Of a DNA stretch of 6,356 nucleotides, positions 6,063 through 6,356 are shown piece by piece. Source of the stretch: Chitinophaga pinensis (GTDB lineage: Bacteria > Bacteroidota > Bacteroidia > Chitinophagales > Chitinophagaceae); assembly GCA_943331145.2 (NCBI GenBank), contig CALQKL020000129.1:1-6356 (forward strand). The letters are read 5' to 3'. Numbering within the stretch: position 1 is the stretch's first letter; the number at the start of each line of letters is the position of its first letter. Position numbers and translations under genes: made by a program. The notes beneath the pieces were generated by a model, which saw only the letters and a program-made list of their open reading frames with translations, was not told the DNA's origin and made no database searches.

Positions 6063-6356
6063 ATGAGTGAACATCGTTATTTTATATTACACAAACCCAT
6101 CGATATGGTGTCGCAGTTTGTTAGCTCTCACGATGTTAGATTGCTTGGTTCCATTGATTTTAATTTCCCCGAAGGCACACATGCAATTGGCAGATTAGAT
6201 AAAAATTCGGAAGGGTTGTTGTTGTTAACGACAAATTCAAAAGTTACCAAACTATTGTTCCAAGGAAAAGTGCCTCATAAACGAACCTACTTGGTACAGG
6301 TCATCAATAAAATAAGTGAAGAAATCATTTCTAAAATTGCAAATGGGATATCGATT
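6063..6356 (+). CDS. rluE: RluE-type 23S rRNA pseudouridine synthase, N-terminal part
   Basis: The frame starts at 6063 (MSEHRYFILHKP) and runs off the window after 98 codons; an in-frame ATG at 6054 would add three residues. The N-terminal FILHKPIDMVSQF (residues 7-19) and the catalytic block GRLDKNSEGLLLLT (43-56), with the nucleophilic aspartate D46, are typical of the RsuA/RluB/E/F branch. The later KRTYLVQV segment is also conserved in it. There is no S4 RNA-binding domain before the catalytic domain, and the SQF motif plus this compact start point to RluE, which isomerises a single uridine in 23S rRNA. The exact target is inferred, since the C-terminal half is missing. It is divergent from the DUF2132 gene. 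Confidence 0.9.
   Translation, partial: MSEHRYFILHKPIDMVSQFVSSHDVRLLGSIDFNFPEGTHAIGRLDKNSEGLLLLTTNSKVTKLLFQGKVPHKRTYLVQVINKISEEIISKIANGISI

Overview
The window looks like chromosomal DNA from an AT-rich member of the Bacteroidota, most likely Flavobacteriales or Chitinophagales. The evidence is a secreted multidomain M12B-type metalloprotease of the kind common in that phylum, A-rich leaders without Shine-Dalgarno sequences before several genes, and small proteins that resemble Bacteroidota-restricted hypotheticals. No rRNA, tRNA, CRISPR array, insertion sequence or integrase was seen.

Layout. Positions 1-2906 (minus strand) are almost half the window: the N-terminal 968 codons of a secreted zinc metalloprotease. 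It has a signal peptide, propeptide, metzincin catalytic domain, two Ig/cadherin-like modules, two fibronectin type III repeats and the start of a PPC domain. It runs off the left edge, so its C-terminus is not visible. Upstream of it and in the same direction is a small acidic conserved hypothetical (3032-3439).

Positions 3440-3876 are the least ordinary part. A short plus-strand reading frame (3487-3672) is followed by an overlapping open stretch in the +1 frame (3620-3823), and the whole ends in a strong intrinsic terminator (3795-3821). It could be a small gene broken by one frameshift, a short transcript with regulatory function, or both. Just past the terminator is a 126-residue coiled-coil protein (3877-4257).

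The right part holds independent housekeeping or hypothetical genes: a GNAT acetyltransferase (4336-4809, minus), an exported protein of unknown function (4896-5795, plus), a VF530/DUF2132 small DNA-binding-type protein (5817-6032, minus) and, divergent from it, the start of an RluE-type rRNA pseudouridine synthase (from 6063, plus), cut by the right edge.

The genes alternate in strand and do not form one operon. The protease and the 299-residue protein are exported; the rest look cytoplasmic. No defence or mobile system can be supported. The best candidates for something undescribed are the frameshifted terminator-ended unit at 3487-3821 and the two small hypothetical proteins that flank it.
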